NCBI RefSeq assembly: GCF_916700565.1
Contig: NZ_CAKAKO010000003.1
Coordinates: 926,646 to 990,645 of the forward strand
Length of the DNA stretch: 64,000 bases
Source: Xenophilus sp. Marseille-Q4582
GTDB taxonomy: Bacteria; Pseudomonadota; Gammaproteobacteria; Burkholderiales; Burkholderiaceae_C
Reading direction: 5' to 3'
Shown in pieces: positions 8,181-18,496 of this stretch (within the stretch, counting starts at the first letter, position 1; every line of letters begins with the position of its first letter). The translations under genes and the position numbers were made by a program. Below the pieces are notes generated by a model. The model saw nothing but the letters and a program-made list of their open reading frames with translations. It did no database searches and was not told the origin of the DNA.

Positions 8181-9422
8181 TCAATCGGCCGCCATGCCGA
8201 GCCAGCGACGCGCCCCTTGGGCCGCCACCACGCCGCTGGCCATGCAGGCCGTCAGCAGGTAGCCGCCCGTGGGCGCCTCCCAGTCCAGCATCTCGCCCGC
8301 CACGAACACGCCCGGCATCGCCTGCAGCATGAGGCCGCCGTCGAGCGCCTCGAAGGCCACGCCCCCGGCCGTGCTGATGGCCTCCGCGACCGGCCGGGCA
8401 GCCACCAGTTCGATGGGCGCGGCCTTGAGGGTCTGCGCGATGCGCAGCGGGTCCTGCCACTGCTCGCGCGGCAGCAGCTCGTGCAGCAGCGCGGACTTGA
8501 TCCCTTCCACGCCCAGCCGGCTCTTGAGATGGCTGCCCAGCGAACGCGAGCCGCGCGGGTGGCGCACGGCCGCCAGCACCTGTGCTTCGCTGCGATCGGG
8601 CAGCAGGTCCACCCACAGCGTGGCCGTGCCGTGCGCCGCGATGCGATCGCGCAGCAGGGCCGAAACCGCGTAGACCACGCTGCCTTCCACGCCCGTGGCC
8701 GTGGCGACGAACTCGCCCTTGCGCGTGACCGCTTCGCCGCCGGCATCGAGCACGCGCACGGCCACCGACTTGAAAGGCTGGCCGGCGAAACGTTCGGCGA
8801 AGAAGGGGGTCCATGCGGCCACGTCGAAGCCGCAGTTCGCGGGCCGCAGCGGCGCCACGGGGACGCCGCGCGCTTCGAGCACCGGCACCCAGCCGCCGTC
8901 GGAGCCCAGGCGGGGCCAACTGGCCCCGCCGAGCGCGAGCACCACGGCGTCGGCCGACCGGGTCAACCGTCCTTCGGGCGATTCGAACTGGAGGGGCACA
9001 TGCGCTCCTGTGCCCGCCCAGCCCAGCCAGCGGTGCCGCATGTGGAAGCGCACGCCGGCCTCGCGCAGCCGGTGCAGCCAGGCGCGCAGCAACGGGGCCG
9101 CCTTCATGTCGATGGGAAACACACGGCCCGAGCTGCCCACGAAAGTCTGAACACCCAGCCCATGCACCCAGTCGCGCAAGGCCTGGGCATCGAAGGTGCG
9201 CAGCAGCGGCTCGATCTGCGGCCTGCGCGATGCATAACGCCCGGCGAACGCTTCGAAGGGTTCCGAATGCGTGAGATTCAAGCCGCCGCGCCCCGCCAGC
9301 AGGAACTTGCGTCCCACCGAGGGCATGGCATCGAACAGGTCGACTTCGCAACCCGCATCCGCCAGCTGCTGCGCGGCCATCAATCCGGCCGGTCCGCCGC
9401 CGATCACGGCCACCCGTTTCAT
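8181..9422 (-). CDS. NAD(P)/FAD-dependent flavoprotein, HI0933/BaiN-like family
   Basis: A 413-residue protein with an N-terminal FAD-binding Rossmann loop (VAVIGGGPAGLMAAQQL, residues 4-20) and the HI0933-family motif GRKFLLAGRGGLNLTHSE. A second family block near the C-terminus reads TAGGVAFEALD followed by GVFVAGEMLDWEAPTGGY. These are typical of the TIGR03862 flavoprotein group, whose physiological substrate is unknown. It stands alone on the minus strand between ffs and trxA, with the divergent trxA promoter region upstream. Confidence 0.88.
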   Translation of the reverse strand: MKRVAVIGGGPAGLMAAQQLADAGCEVDLFDAMPSVGRKFLLAGRGGLNLTHSEPFEAFAGRYASRRPQIEPLLRTFDAQALRDWVHGLGVQTFVGSSGRVFPIDMKAAPLLRAWLHRLREAGVRFHMRHRWLGWAGTGAHVPLQFESPEGRLTRSADAVVLALGGASWPRLGSDGGWVPVLEARGVPVAPLRPANCGFDVAAWTPFFAERFAGQPFKSVAVRVLDAGGEAVTRKGEFVATATGVEGSVVYAVSALLRDRIAAHGTATLWVDLLPDRSEAQVLAAVRHPRGSRSLGSHLKSRLGVEGIKSALLHELLPREQWQDPLRIAQTLKAAPIELVAARPVAEAISTAGGVAFEALDGGLMLQAMPGVFVAGEMLDWEAPTGGYLLTACMASGVVAAQGARRWLGMAAD

Positions 9423-9598
9423 GCGCCGCTCCCGGTGCGCGACGGTTGCGCTGTTTCCCGCAGGGAACTCCGTCGTTGCGGGCTTTGGCTATCGTCGCCA
9501 TAGCGTCCCGGCCGACCCTGCAAACTCTTGGTTTCTGTCACAATGAACCGAACTGTAGCGGCACCCTCTGCCACGCCCCTGCACGCTAAGGAAACACC

Positions 9599-9931
9599 AT
9601 GGCCAGCGAACTGATCAAACACATCACCGATGCCTCCTTCGAAGCCGACGTCCTGCAGTCCGACAAGCCGGTGCTGGTGGACTACTGGGCCGAATGGTGC
9701 GGTCCCTGCAAGATGATCGCCCCCATCCTGGACGACGTGTCCGGCACCTATGAAGGCAAGCTGCAGATCGCCAAGATGAACGTGGACGAGAACCGCGACA
9801 TTCCGGCCAAGTTCGGCATCCGCGGCATTCCCACGCTCATGCTGTTCAAGAACGGCCAGCTCGCCGCCACCAAGGTCGGCGCCATGAGCAAGGCCCAGCT
9901 CACGGCCTTCCTGGAACAGCAACTGGCCTGA
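9599..9931 (+). CDS. trxA: Thioredoxin 1
   Basis: A 110-residue cytoplasmic thioredoxin with the active site WCGPC at residues 33-37 and the cis-proline segment RGIPTLMLF. It reduces disulfides using electrons from thioredoxin reductase. AAGGA eight bases before the ATG serves as Shine-Dalgarno. A strong terminator follows, and rho comes next, a pairing also seen in many proteobacteria. Confidence 0.97.
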   Translation: MASELIKHITDASFEADVLQSDKPVLVDYWAEWCGPCKMIAPILDDVSGTYEGKLQIAKMNVDENRDIPAKFGIRGIPTLMLFKNGQLAATKVGAMSKAQLTAFLEQQLA

Positions 9932-9975
9932 GCCGGCACCTTCGGGCACCGCCGCTCCTGCAAGAAGCATCGACA

Positions 9976-10010
9976 ACGGCCGACGCGCAAGGCGTCGGCC
10001 GTTTTCTTTT
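9976..10010 (+). terminator. Intrinsic terminator of trxA
   Basis: Eleven-base stem ACGGCCGACGC (9976-9986) / GCGTCGGCCGT (9992-10002) with a 5-base loop, followed by TTTCTTTT. Confidence 0.85.
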
Positions 10011-10149
10011 CCTGTCATAATCAGGCGCAATTCACCGGCCTCCAACACAGCGGCCGGATCGAACGCCCCGGTCGCGCTGCACTTCTCTCGCGGCGCCTCA
10101 GACCTCCCCCTCCTGCAGACATAGCCGAATCCCACCCTGGGATCATTCC

Positions 10150-11415
<1,266 letters not shown>

Positions 11416-11460
11416 TGCCGTTCGGCCGCGCGGGCTGCGCGGCCCGCGCTCTCATGCAGG

Positions 11461-11486
11461 GCCCGCCTTTCGGCGGGCTTTGCGCT
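11461..11486 (+). terminator. Intrinsic terminator of rho
   Basis: Stem GCCCGCC (11461-11467) / GGCGGGC (11472-11478), loop TTTC, then TTTGCGCTTT. It ends next to the stop codon of the convergent oxidoreductase gene. Confidence 0.7.
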
Positions 11487-11488
11487 TT

Positions 11489-12568
11489 CTAGAGGCGCAG
11501 TGCGCGGCCTTCTGCGGCACTCTGGCGACCGAGATCGAGCCACTGCATCAACTGCACGGCTTCATCCGGCGTCACGGGCGGCTTGCCCTGGCCACGGATC
11601 GCATCGCGCACCTGGGCGTAGTAGCGCGTGTAGTCGCCGCGCGCGTTGGGCACGGCTGCGGTGCGCAGCGAGCCATCGGGCTGCACGCTCACCCATTCGC
11701 CCTGCAGCGCATCCGCACCCCAGTCGCTGCCGCCTGGCTTTTGGCCCGCACGCAGCGCGTCTTCCTGCGTATCGACGCCCTGCTTCATGTAGCTGCCCTG
11801 CGTGCCATGCAGCAGGTAGCGCGGCGCAGCATGGGCCGCCAGCGTGCTCGCGTGCAGCACCACCCGCAGCGGCGCGTGCGGGCCGCGTTCATAGCGCAGC
11901 AGCGCATGGAAATGGTCTTCGACCTGCGCGCCGTCGCGCAGCGCGGCGCAATCGAGTTGCAGCGTGTCGGGTGCGCCAAAGAGCTGCAGCGCCTGGTCCA
12001 GCAGGTGCGAGCCCAGGTCGACCCACAGGCCCGCGCCCGGCACCGCCTGCTCGCGCCAGCGCGCTCGCACCTGCGGGCGAAAGCGGTCGAAATGCGATTC
12101 GAAGTACACGGGGCGGCCCACGGCGCCCCGCTTCAGCAGGTCGCGCAGGGTCAGAAAGTCCGCGTCCCAGCGCCGGTTCTGGTACACGCTGAGCACGCGC
12201 CCCTGCGTGCGCGCCAGTTCCGCCAGTTCGTGCGCCTGGCCGGCGTCGAGGGTGAAGGGCTTGTCCACCACCACATGCCTGCCCGCCTGCAAGGCCGCCC
12301 GGGCCACCGGATGGTGCTGTTCGTTGGGCGTGGCGACCACGATCAGGTCCACGTCCCGCGCCAGCAGTTCGTCCACCGTGGCGACCACCTGGGCCTGCGG
12401 CCAGTCCGCAAGGACCTTCGCGGGCTGAGAGCTGGCCACCGCCGCGAGTTGCAGCCCCGGCACGGCCGAGAGCACGGGGGCGTGGAAGGTCTGGCCGGCA
12501 AAGCCGTAGCCGACCAGGCCCACACGGATGACGGGACCAGGGCGCTCAGCGGATTCGGTGGAAGGCAT
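11489..12568 (-). CDS. Gfo/Idh/MocA-family oxidoreductase
   Basis: A 359-residue NAD(P)-dependent dehydrogenase. The Rossmann loop is VGLVGYGFAGQTFHAPV (residues 16-32), the family motif VVVDKPFTLDAGQAHELAEL is near 100-120, and the C-terminal GFO_IDH_MocA domain includes GAGLWVDLGSHLLDQAL. Members act on sugars, inositols or tetrapyrroles; the substrate cannot be told here, though the proteobacterial YdgJ-like group is the closest resemblance. It lies on the opposite strand between rho and rpmE2 and is probably an insertion into an otherwise conserved rho-rpmE order. Confidence 0.86.
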   Translation of the reverse strand: MPSTESAERPGPVIRVGLVGYGFAGQTFHAPVLSAVPGLQLAAVASSQPAKVLADWPQAQVVATVDELLARDVDLIVVATPNEQHHPVARAALQAGRHVVVDKPFTLDAGQAHELAELARTQGRVLSVYQNRRWDADFLTLRDLLKRGAVGRPVYFESHFDRFRPQVRARWREQAVPGAGLWVDLGSHLLDQALQLFGAPDTLQLDCAALRDGAQVEDHFHALLRYERGPHAPLRVVLHASTLAAHAAPRYLLHGTQGSYMKQGVDTQEDALRAGQKPGGSDWGADALQGEWVSVQPDGSLRTAAVPNARGDYTRYYAQVRDAIRGQGKPPVTPDEAVQLMQWLDLGRQSAAEGRALRL

Positions 12569-12580
12569 GGAACAGGCGCA

Positions 12581-12611
12581 TTGACGACATCAATGCCCAG
12601 TATGCGATAAT
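12581..12611 (+). promoter_or_regulatory. Sigma-70-type promoter of rpmE2
   Basis: TTGACG (12581-12586) and GATAAT (12606-12611), the latter preceded by TGC as an extended -10. Spacing is 19 bases, slightly long. It points toward rpmE2, leaving a leader of about 70 bases. Confidence 0.55.
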
Positions 12612-12688
12612 CGCTGGCTTCGCGAAAAGTGCGCCCGGCAGATCGGCTTTGGCGTGGCTCTCGCAACGACCTCAAGGAACACCGCACC

Positions 12689-12949
12689 ATGGCCAAAGAA
12701 GGCATTCACCCGAACTACCGCGAAGTCCTGTTCGTGGACCTGTCCAACGGCTTCAAGTTCGTCACGCGCTCGTGCGTGAACACGAAGGAAACCGAAACCT
12801 TCGAAGGCAAGGAATACCCGCTGTACAAGCTGGACACCTCGAGCGAATCGCACCCCTTCTACACCGGCACGCAGAAGTCGGTGGACAACATGGGTGGCCG
12901 CGTCGAGCGCTTCCGCAACAAGTTCGGCAAGACCGCACTGGCCAAGTAA
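12689..12949 (+). CDS. rpmE2: 50S ribosomal protein L31 type B
   Basis: An 86-residue L31 beginning [20 protein letters not shown]. It lacks the CxxC zinc motif of type A L31 and has the type B-specific [20 protein letters not shown] region. AAGGA stands 11 bases upstream of the ATG. The zinc-free paralogue usually replaces the zinc form in low zinc. A strong terminator follows. Confidence 0.95.
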   Translation: MAKEGIHPNYREVLFVDLSNGFKFVTRSCVNTKETETFEGKEYPLYKLDTSSESHPFYTGTQKSVDNMGGRVERFRNKFGKTALAK

Positions 12950-12964
12950 TCAGGCGCCACGCCG

Positions 12965-12999
12965 AAAAGGGCAGCCCGGGCAACCGCGCTGCCCTTTTT
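12965..12999 (+). terminator. Intrinsic terminator of rpmE2
   Basis: Stem AAAGGGCAGC / GCTGCCCTTT with a 12-base loop, ending in a run of five T. Confidence 0.85.
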
Positions 13000-13142
13000 C
13001 GTCGCCGGGCCGAAAGCGGCATCCGCGCGCGCTGGAGGCAGCCGGCCCTTCTCCGGCCCCGGCACAACTCGTGACGCGGGGAACGCACGGGCTCCCTTTA
13101 CAGTCGCCGCGTTCTCCTTGCGCATCTCAGTCTTTAGCCTTC

Positions 13143-14921
13143 TTGAACCAGCCCACGCCCGCCATCGTTGCCCAGAGCGCCGTGCGCCGCCTGCCCCGCG
13201 TGGCGCTGGTGCTGCTGTGCGTCGCCTACCTGCTGCCCGGCCTGCTGGGGCGCGGACCCTGGAAGAGCGCCGACGTGGCGGCCTTCGGGTACATGCACGT
13301 GCTGGCCAGCCAGCCGGGCGACTGGAGCCGCTGGCTGGAGCCCATGCTGCTGGGCCTCAAGCCCGAGATCCCGGCACTGCTGCCCTACTGGATCGGGGCC
13401 TGGGCGATCCAGCTGGCGTCCTGGTGGCGGCCCGACCTGGCGGTGCGCGTGGTGTACGCGCTCATGCTGTGGGGCACCTTCAGCGCGACCTGGTATGCCG
13501 TCTACTACCTGGCGCGCACCCCGCGCGCGCAGCCGGTCGCTTTCGCGTTCGGGGGCGAGGCCCAGCCCAAGGACTATGCGCGGGCAATCGCCGACGGCGG
13601 ACTGCTGGCGTTGATCGCCAGCCTGGGCCTGGCCCAGCTGGGCCACGAGACCACCCCCGCGCTGGCCCAGCTCTTCTTCGGCGCCCTGTGCTTCTACGGC
13701 GTGGCTGCCCTGCCCTTCCGCCGCACGGGCCCGGCCCTCGCCCTGCTCGCCGGCGGGCTGGGCCTGTCGCTGAGCGGTGCACCCTGGCTGGCCCTGGTGC
13801 TGGGCGCGGGCAACCTGTTGCTGGGCGCGCGCGAATACGGGCAGGGCCGCTCGCATGAGGGCGAAGGCAGCGGCTACGCGCCCTTCGCTCTGGCCGCCAT
13901 TGCCGCGCCCCTGATGCTGGGCGCCGGCCTGGCGTACGGGCTGCAGCAATTCCACTGGCGCATCGAGTGGCCCGGCGCCGGCACCAGCAGCGTCGGGGCC
14001 GACGCGGGCAGCCTGCTGCGGCTGTTCATCTGGTTCACCTGGCCGACCTGGCCGCTGGCGCTGTGGACGCTGTGGCGCTGGCGCCGCCAGTGGCTGGCGC
14101 GCCATGTGGCCCTGCCGCTCTTCCACACCGGTGTGATCGGCCTGGCCGCCGTGCTCTCGGCCAGCTCCGACCGGGTGCTGCTGCTGGCCCTGCCCGCGCT
14201 GGCAACGCTTGCGGCCTTTGCGCTGCCCACCTTCCGGCGCAGCGTCTCGGCCCTGGTGGACTGGTTCACCTTGCTCTTCTTCAGCGGCTCGGCGCTGCTC
14301 ATCTGGCTCTACTGGATCGCGATGCAGACCGGCCAGCCGGCCAAGATGGCGGCCAGCGTGGCACGCCTCACGCCGGGCTACGTGGCCGAGTTCTCGCTGC
14401 CGGTCTTCCTGATTGCCCTGGGCGCCACGGGGGTCTGGTGCTGGCTGGTGCGGTGGCGCACCGGCCGCCATCGCGCCGCGCTCTGGAAGACGCTGGTGCT
14501 GCCCGCCGGCGGCGTGACGCTGTGCTGGCTGCTGCTCATGACGCTGTGGCTGCCCGCGCTGGACCATGCATTGAGCTACGCCCCCCAGGTCAGCGCCATC
14601 CGCCAGCACACGGGCACGCCGCGCTGCATGGCCGAGCTGGGCGTCGACCGGCCACAGCTGGCCGCGCTGCGCTACCACGGCCCCTATCACCTGCAGCCCA
14701 TCAATTCGCACACCGAATGCGACTGGCTGATCGTCAAGCCCGAGGTGGTGCGGCTGCTGCAGCTGATCGTGGACCTGGACGACTGGCGCCTGGTCGGCAC
14801 CTTCCGCCGCAGCACCAATGCCGGAGACGACCTGCTGCTCTACCAGCGCAAGCCCGGCGCGCCCCCGCCTGCCGCCCCCCTGCCCCCCTCGACCCCGCGG
14901 CCGACGGATCCTGACGCGCCG
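13143..14921 (+). CDS. Polytopic GT-C-like glycosyltransferase/membrane protein, continuing in frame into MATE gene
   Basis: About 593 residues with around a dozen membrane helices. Near the N-terminus GPWKSADVAAFGYM resembles the first-loop acidic motif of GT-C (ArnT/GT39-like) transferases, which use polyprenyl-linked sugars; that assignment is by pattern only. The C-terminal 120 residues are soluble (TPRCMAELGVDRPQLAALRY). The start is uncertain: a TTG at 13143 (MNQPTPAIVAQ) is my choice because no ATG precedes the first helix in this frame. The frame has no stop and runs through a Pro-rich stretch into the MATE gene. A TGA at 14912-14914 is one frame away, so a single missing base in a C tract would restore two genes. 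Confidence 0.7.
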
Positions 14922-16265
14922 ATGAGCGAACGCAGCCTCATCGCGCGCCATGCCGGCACGGTCTTCATCGGCCAGATGGCGGTGATGGCCTTCGGCGTGA
15001 CCGACACCATCGTGGCCGGCCGCTATGCCGAAGAGGCACTGGCCGCGCTGTCGGTGGGTGCCGCCATCTTCGTGAGCGTCTACGTGTCGCTCATGGGCGG
15101 GCTGCAGGCGCTGCTGCCCGTGTGGGCCGAACTGCATGGCGCCGGGCGCAGCCACGAGGTGGGCCGTTCCGTGCGCCAGTCGCTGTACCTGTGCGCGGGC
15201 GCCGTGTGCATCGGCATGGCGGTGCTGCTCTTTCCCGCGCCGCTGCTGCGCTGGACGGACGTGCCGCAGGCGATGCAGGCCGACGTGACCCGCTATCTGG
15301 CCGTGCTGGCGTGGGCATTGCCGCCCGCGCTGCTCTTCCGCCTCTACAGCACACTCAACCAGAGCCTGGGGCATCCGCGCCTGGTCAGCTGGCTGCAGAC
15401 GGCGTCGCTGGGCCTGAAGCTGCCGCTGTCGGTCTGGCTGACCTTCGGCGGCGCCGGCATGCCGGCACTGGGGCTGCTGGGCTGCGGCATCGCGACCCTG
15501 GTCGTCAACTGGAGCATGCTGGCGCTGGCCCTCGTGCTGCTGCGCACGCAGCCGCTTTATGCGCCCTATCGGCTCTGGCAGCGGCTGGAGGCGCCCGATG
15601 GCGCGCAGCTCAGGCAGTTCGCGCGCCTGGGCGTTCCGGGCGGACTGGCCGTGCTCGTGGAAGTCAGTTCCTTCACGCTGATGGCCCTGTTCATCGCGCG
15701 CCTGGGCACCACCGCCTCGGCGGCGCACCAGATCGCCTCCAACCTCACGGCCGTGGCCTACATGGCGCCGCTGGCGCTGGGCTTGGCGACCAGCGCGCGC
15801 GTGAGCTTCTGGCTGGGCGCGGACCAGCCCGCGCGTGCCCGGCAGGCCTGCCGGCTGGGCCTGGAGATGACCGTCCTGTGCGCGCTGGCGGTGGGCGCCG
15901 CCATGGCGCTGGGCCGCCACCCGCTGGCCGCGCTGTATTCCACGCAACCGGGCGTGGCCCAGCTGGCCGCCCAGTTGCTGCCGGCCACCGCGGCCTATCA
16001 CCTGGCCGATGCGGTACAGACGCTGTGCGTGTTCGTGCTGCGCTGCTGGCGCGTGACCGTCGCGCCGCTCCTGATCTATTGCAGCCTGCTGTGGGGCCTG
16101 GGCCTGACGGGCAGCTACTGGCTGGCGTACCACGGCATCGGGCCCTGGCCGGCCATGCAGTCGCCGCTGGCTTTCTGGATCATGAGCGCGCTGGCCCTGG
16201 GGCTGACGGCGCTGCTCTTCCTGGGGCTGCTGGGGCGCACCGTGCGCCGCGCCACCACCGCCTGA
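14922..16265 (+). CDS. MATE-family multidrug efflux transporter
   Basis: From the ATG at 14922 (MSERSLIARHAGTVF) it encodes 447 residues, the normal length for NorM-like MATE proteins. It has about twelve helices and two homologous halves: GQMAVMAFGVTDTIVAGRYA in the first, PGGLAVLVEVSSFTLMALFIARLG in the second. MATE proteins export cationic drugs in exchange for Na+ or H+. The reading frame is continuous with the preceding membrane-protein gene, so it may be translated as a fusion, by internal start, or as a separate gene if there is an indel upstream. The next gene, phoR, is convergent. Confidence 0.88.
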   Translation: MSERSLIARHAGTVFIGQMAVMAFGVTDTIVAGRYAEEALAALSVGAAIFVSVYVSLMGGLQALLPVWAELHGAGRSHEVGRSVRQSLYLCAGAVCIGMAVLLFPAPLLRWTDVPQAMQADVTRYLAVLAWALPPALLFRLYSTLNQSLGHPRLVSWLQTASLGLKLPLSVWLTFGGAGMPALGLLGCGIATLVVNWSMLALALVLLRTQPLYAPYRLWQRLEAPDGAQLRQFARLGVPGGLAVLVEVSSFTLMALFIARLGTTASAAHQIASNLTAVAYMAPLALGLATSARVSFWLGADQPARARQACRLGLEMTVLCALAVGAAMALGRHPLAALYSTQPGVAQLAAQLLPATAAYHLADAVQTLCVFVLRCWRVTVAPLLIYCSLLWGLGLTGSYWLAYHGIGPWPAMQSPLAFWIMSALALGLTALLFLGLLGRTVRRATTA

Positions 16266-16316
16266 GCGCGGCGGCGGCCCCCGCCAAAGCCCCGCGTCCG
16301 ACGGCGGCCCGCGCGC

Positions 16317-17657
16317 TCAGGCCACCGCCATCTGCGGCCGCGCCGGCCGCAGCCGCGTCACCGGGAACAGCAGCATGAAGCGCGAGCCCTGCCCCACCGT
16401 GCTTTCGATGCGCAACTGCGCGCCATGGCGCTGCGCGATGTGCTTGACGATGGCCAGGCCCAGCCCCGTGCCGCCGGTCTCGCGCGAGCGGCTGCGGTCC
16501 ACGCGGTAGAAGCGCTCCGTCAGGCGCGGGATGTGGTCGGCGGCGATGCCCGGGCCCGTGTCGCGCACCGCGAATTCGCCGCGGCCGTCGGGCAGCAGCC
16601 GCCAGGTCACGGTGACTTCGCCGCCCCCGGGCGTGTAGCGCACCGCATTGGTCACCAGGTTCGACATCGCGCTCTGCAGCTCGGTCGCCGTGCCGGCCAG
16701 CTCGGTGTCGGCCTCCAGCGCGAAGAACAGGCGGTGCCCCTGGCCGGACAGGCGCGCCGACAGGCCGCGCGCCTCGTCCTCGCAATGGGCCAGCAGGGCG
16801 CGCACACGCGTCCACTGGTTGCTGGGCGGCGGCGCGCTGCCTTCCAGGCGCGACAGCGTCAGCAGGTCGTTCACGAGCGTGCCCATGCGCTGCGCCTGCT
16901 GGCCCATCAGGCCCAGGTAGCGTGCGCGCTCGTCCGCTTCCAGCGGCAGGCTCTGCAGCGTTTCGACGAAGCCCGTGAGCACCGTCAGCGGCGTGCGGAT
17001 CTCGTGCGAGACGTTGGCCACGAAGTCGCGCCGCATGGCCTCGGCCTGCTCGAGGGCCGTGACGTCGCGCGTGAGCAGCATGCGGCGGTTGCCCGCATAG
17101 GGATGCACCTGCACCGACAGGCGCGCGGGGCGGCCCTGCGCCCCCGAGGGCGCGGCCGGTCCGTCGATGACCACGTCGCGGCTGTAGTTCCAGGACGCGA
17201 GGTAGGCCACGAAGGCCGGATCGCGCACGAGGTTGGACAGGTGCTGCAGCAGGTCGCGCTCGGCGTCGATGCCCAGGTGGCCGGCCGCGGTCTGGTTGCA
17301 CCATTCGATGCGGCCCTGGTCGTCGATCAGGATCACGCCATTGGGCGAAGCCTGGATCGCCGCCAGGAACTCCTTGAGCCGCTCCTCGGCCTGCTGGGTC
17401 TGCTGTTCGCGCACGCGCAGCAGCTTGCGCACGCGCTCGGCGATCTCGCCCCACACGCCCATGCGGCGCGCACCCAGGCCCACGGTGTCTTCGCGCAGCG
17501 CCTGCACCAGTTGCTGCGCACGCCAGGCGTCCATGAGCAGCCATGCCAGCGCGCCGATCCATGCGCCCACCCAGAGCTGGCGCCACTGGCTGGTCAGCCC
17601 GGCCAGCAGGGCGCCGGCGATCGAGGCAAGGAAGAAAGCGGCGATACGGAAGGGCAT
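16317..17657 (-). CDS. phoR: Phosphate regulon sensor histidine kinase PhoR
   Basis: A 446-residue membrane kinase: two helices (residues 4-22 and 27-45), a PAS domain around 95-200 (ASPNGVILIDDQGRIEWCNQ), the HisKA box FVANVSHEIRTPL with phospho-accepting His218, and an HATPase_c domain with N box SNLVTNAVRYTP and G boxes DTGPGIA and GGTGLGLAI. It phosphorylates PhoB when phosphate is scarce, under control of the Pst transporter and PhoU. It is last in the pst-phoU-phoB-phoR string, 126 bases after phoB; a perfect 8-bp hairpin lies in that gap. Confidence 0.95.
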   Translation of the reverse strand: MPFRIAAFFLASIAGALLAGLTSQWRQLWVGAWIGALAWLLMDAWRAQQLVQALREDTVGLGARRMGVWGEIAERVRKLLRVREQQTQQAEERLKEFLAAIQASPNGVILIDDQGRIEWCNQTAAGHLGIDAERDLLQHLSNLVRDPAFVAYLASWNYSRDVVIDGPAAPSGAQGRPARLSVQVHPYAGNRRMLLTRDVTALEQAEAMRRDFVANVSHEIRTPLTVLTGFVETLQSLPLEADERARYLGLMGQQAQRMGTLVNDLLTLSRLEGSAPPPSNQWTRVRALLAHCEDEARGLSARLSGQGHRLFFALEADTELAGTATELQSAMSNLVTNAVRYTPGGGEVTVTWRLLPDGRGEFAVRDTGPGIAADHIPRLTERFYRVDRSRSRETGGTGLGLAIVKHIAQRHGAQLRIESTVGQGSRFMLLFPVTRLRPARPQMAVA

Positions 17658-17715
17658 GGGCGGATTATGAGGAGCCGCGCGGGCGCAGCGGCAGCGGACG
17701 CCGGCCCAACGCAAA

Positions 17716-17735
17716 CGCCCTGGCGGACCAGGGCG
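17716..17735. repeat. Hairpin between phoB and phoR
   Basis: CGCCCTGG (17716-17723) and CCAGGGCG (17728-17735) pair perfectly across CGGA. No T-run follows on the minus strand, so this is not a standard terminator. It could act as an mRNA stabiliser or attenuator between the two genes. Confidence 0.45.
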
Positions 17736-17783
17736 ACAGGCATGAAAAAGGAAAGCGGTGCGCAGGCGCGGGCCTGCCGGAGC

Positions 17784-18476
17784 TCAGACCGTGGCCTGGG
17801 CCGTGAAGCGGTAGCCCGCGCCGCGCACGGTCTCGACCATGGTCGAGGCCGCCCCGAGCGCTTCGCGCAGGCGCTTCACGTGCACGTCGACCGTGCGCTC
17901 CTCGATGAAGACATGGTCGCCCCACACCTTGTCGAGCAGCTGGGAGCGGCTGTGCACGCGCTCGGCGTTCTGCATCAGGTACGACAGCAGCTTGAACTCG
18001 GTCGGCCCCATCTTCAGCGGGTTGCCCTGCCAGGTCACGCGATGCGTGGCGGAATCGAGCACCAGATCGCCCACCTCCACGCGCTCGGCCGCGGCCTCGG
18101 GCGCGCGGCGGCGCAGCACGGCGCGGATGCGCGCCAGCATCTCCTGCGTGGAGAAAGGCTTGGTGATGTAGTCGTCGGCCCCGGCGTCCAGGCCCGCCAC
18201 CTTGTCGGGCTCGTCGCCGCGTGCCGTCAGCATCAGGATGGGCACGGCCTTGGTCCGTGCCTCCTTGCGCCACTGGCGCGCGAGCTGCAGCCCGCTCTGG
18301 CCCGGCAGCATCCAGTCCAGCAGGATGAGGTCGGGCAGCACGGCGTCGATCTCGCGCTGCGCCGACACGCCGTCCTCGGCCCAGATGGGCTCGAAGCCGT
18401 TGTGCCGCAGGTTCACGGCCAGCAACTCGGCAATGGACGACTCGTCCTCGACGATCAGTACACGCGGTTTCTTCAT
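17784..18476 (-). CDS. phoB: Phosphate regulon response regulator PhoB
   Basis: A 230-residue OmpR-family regulator. The receiver domain has the acidic pair ED (10-11), phospho-acceptor Asp54 (LILLDWMLPG) and Lys in YITKPFS near 105. The winged-helix DNA-binding domain follows from about 130, with VWGDHVFIEERTVDVHVKRLREAL as the recognition region. It binds Pho boxes such as those at 23118-23135 and 26932-26960. It lies 20 bases after phoU. Confidence 0.96.
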   Translation of the reverse strand: MKKPRVLIVEDESSIAELLAVNLRHNGFEPIWAEDGVSAQREIDAVLPDLILLDWMLPGQSGLQLARQWRKEARTKAVPILMLTARGDEPDKVAGLDAGADDYITKPFSTQEMLARIRAVLRRRAPEAAAERVEVGDLVLDSATHRVTWQGNPLKMGPTEFKLLSYLMQNAERVHSRSQLLDKVWGDHVFIEERTVDVHVKRLREALGAASTMVETVRGAGYRFTAQATV

Positions 18477-18496
18477 GGATCAGTCAGTCCGCAGGC

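Noticed and set aside
13134..16133. Very long open frame on the minus strand (about 1000 codons) opposite the membrane protein/MATE genes
   Set aside because: Its translation is Gln/Arg/His/Ala-rich low complexity, typical of the antisense of GC-rich codons, with no domain pattern, while the plus strand encodes clear transmembrane proteins.
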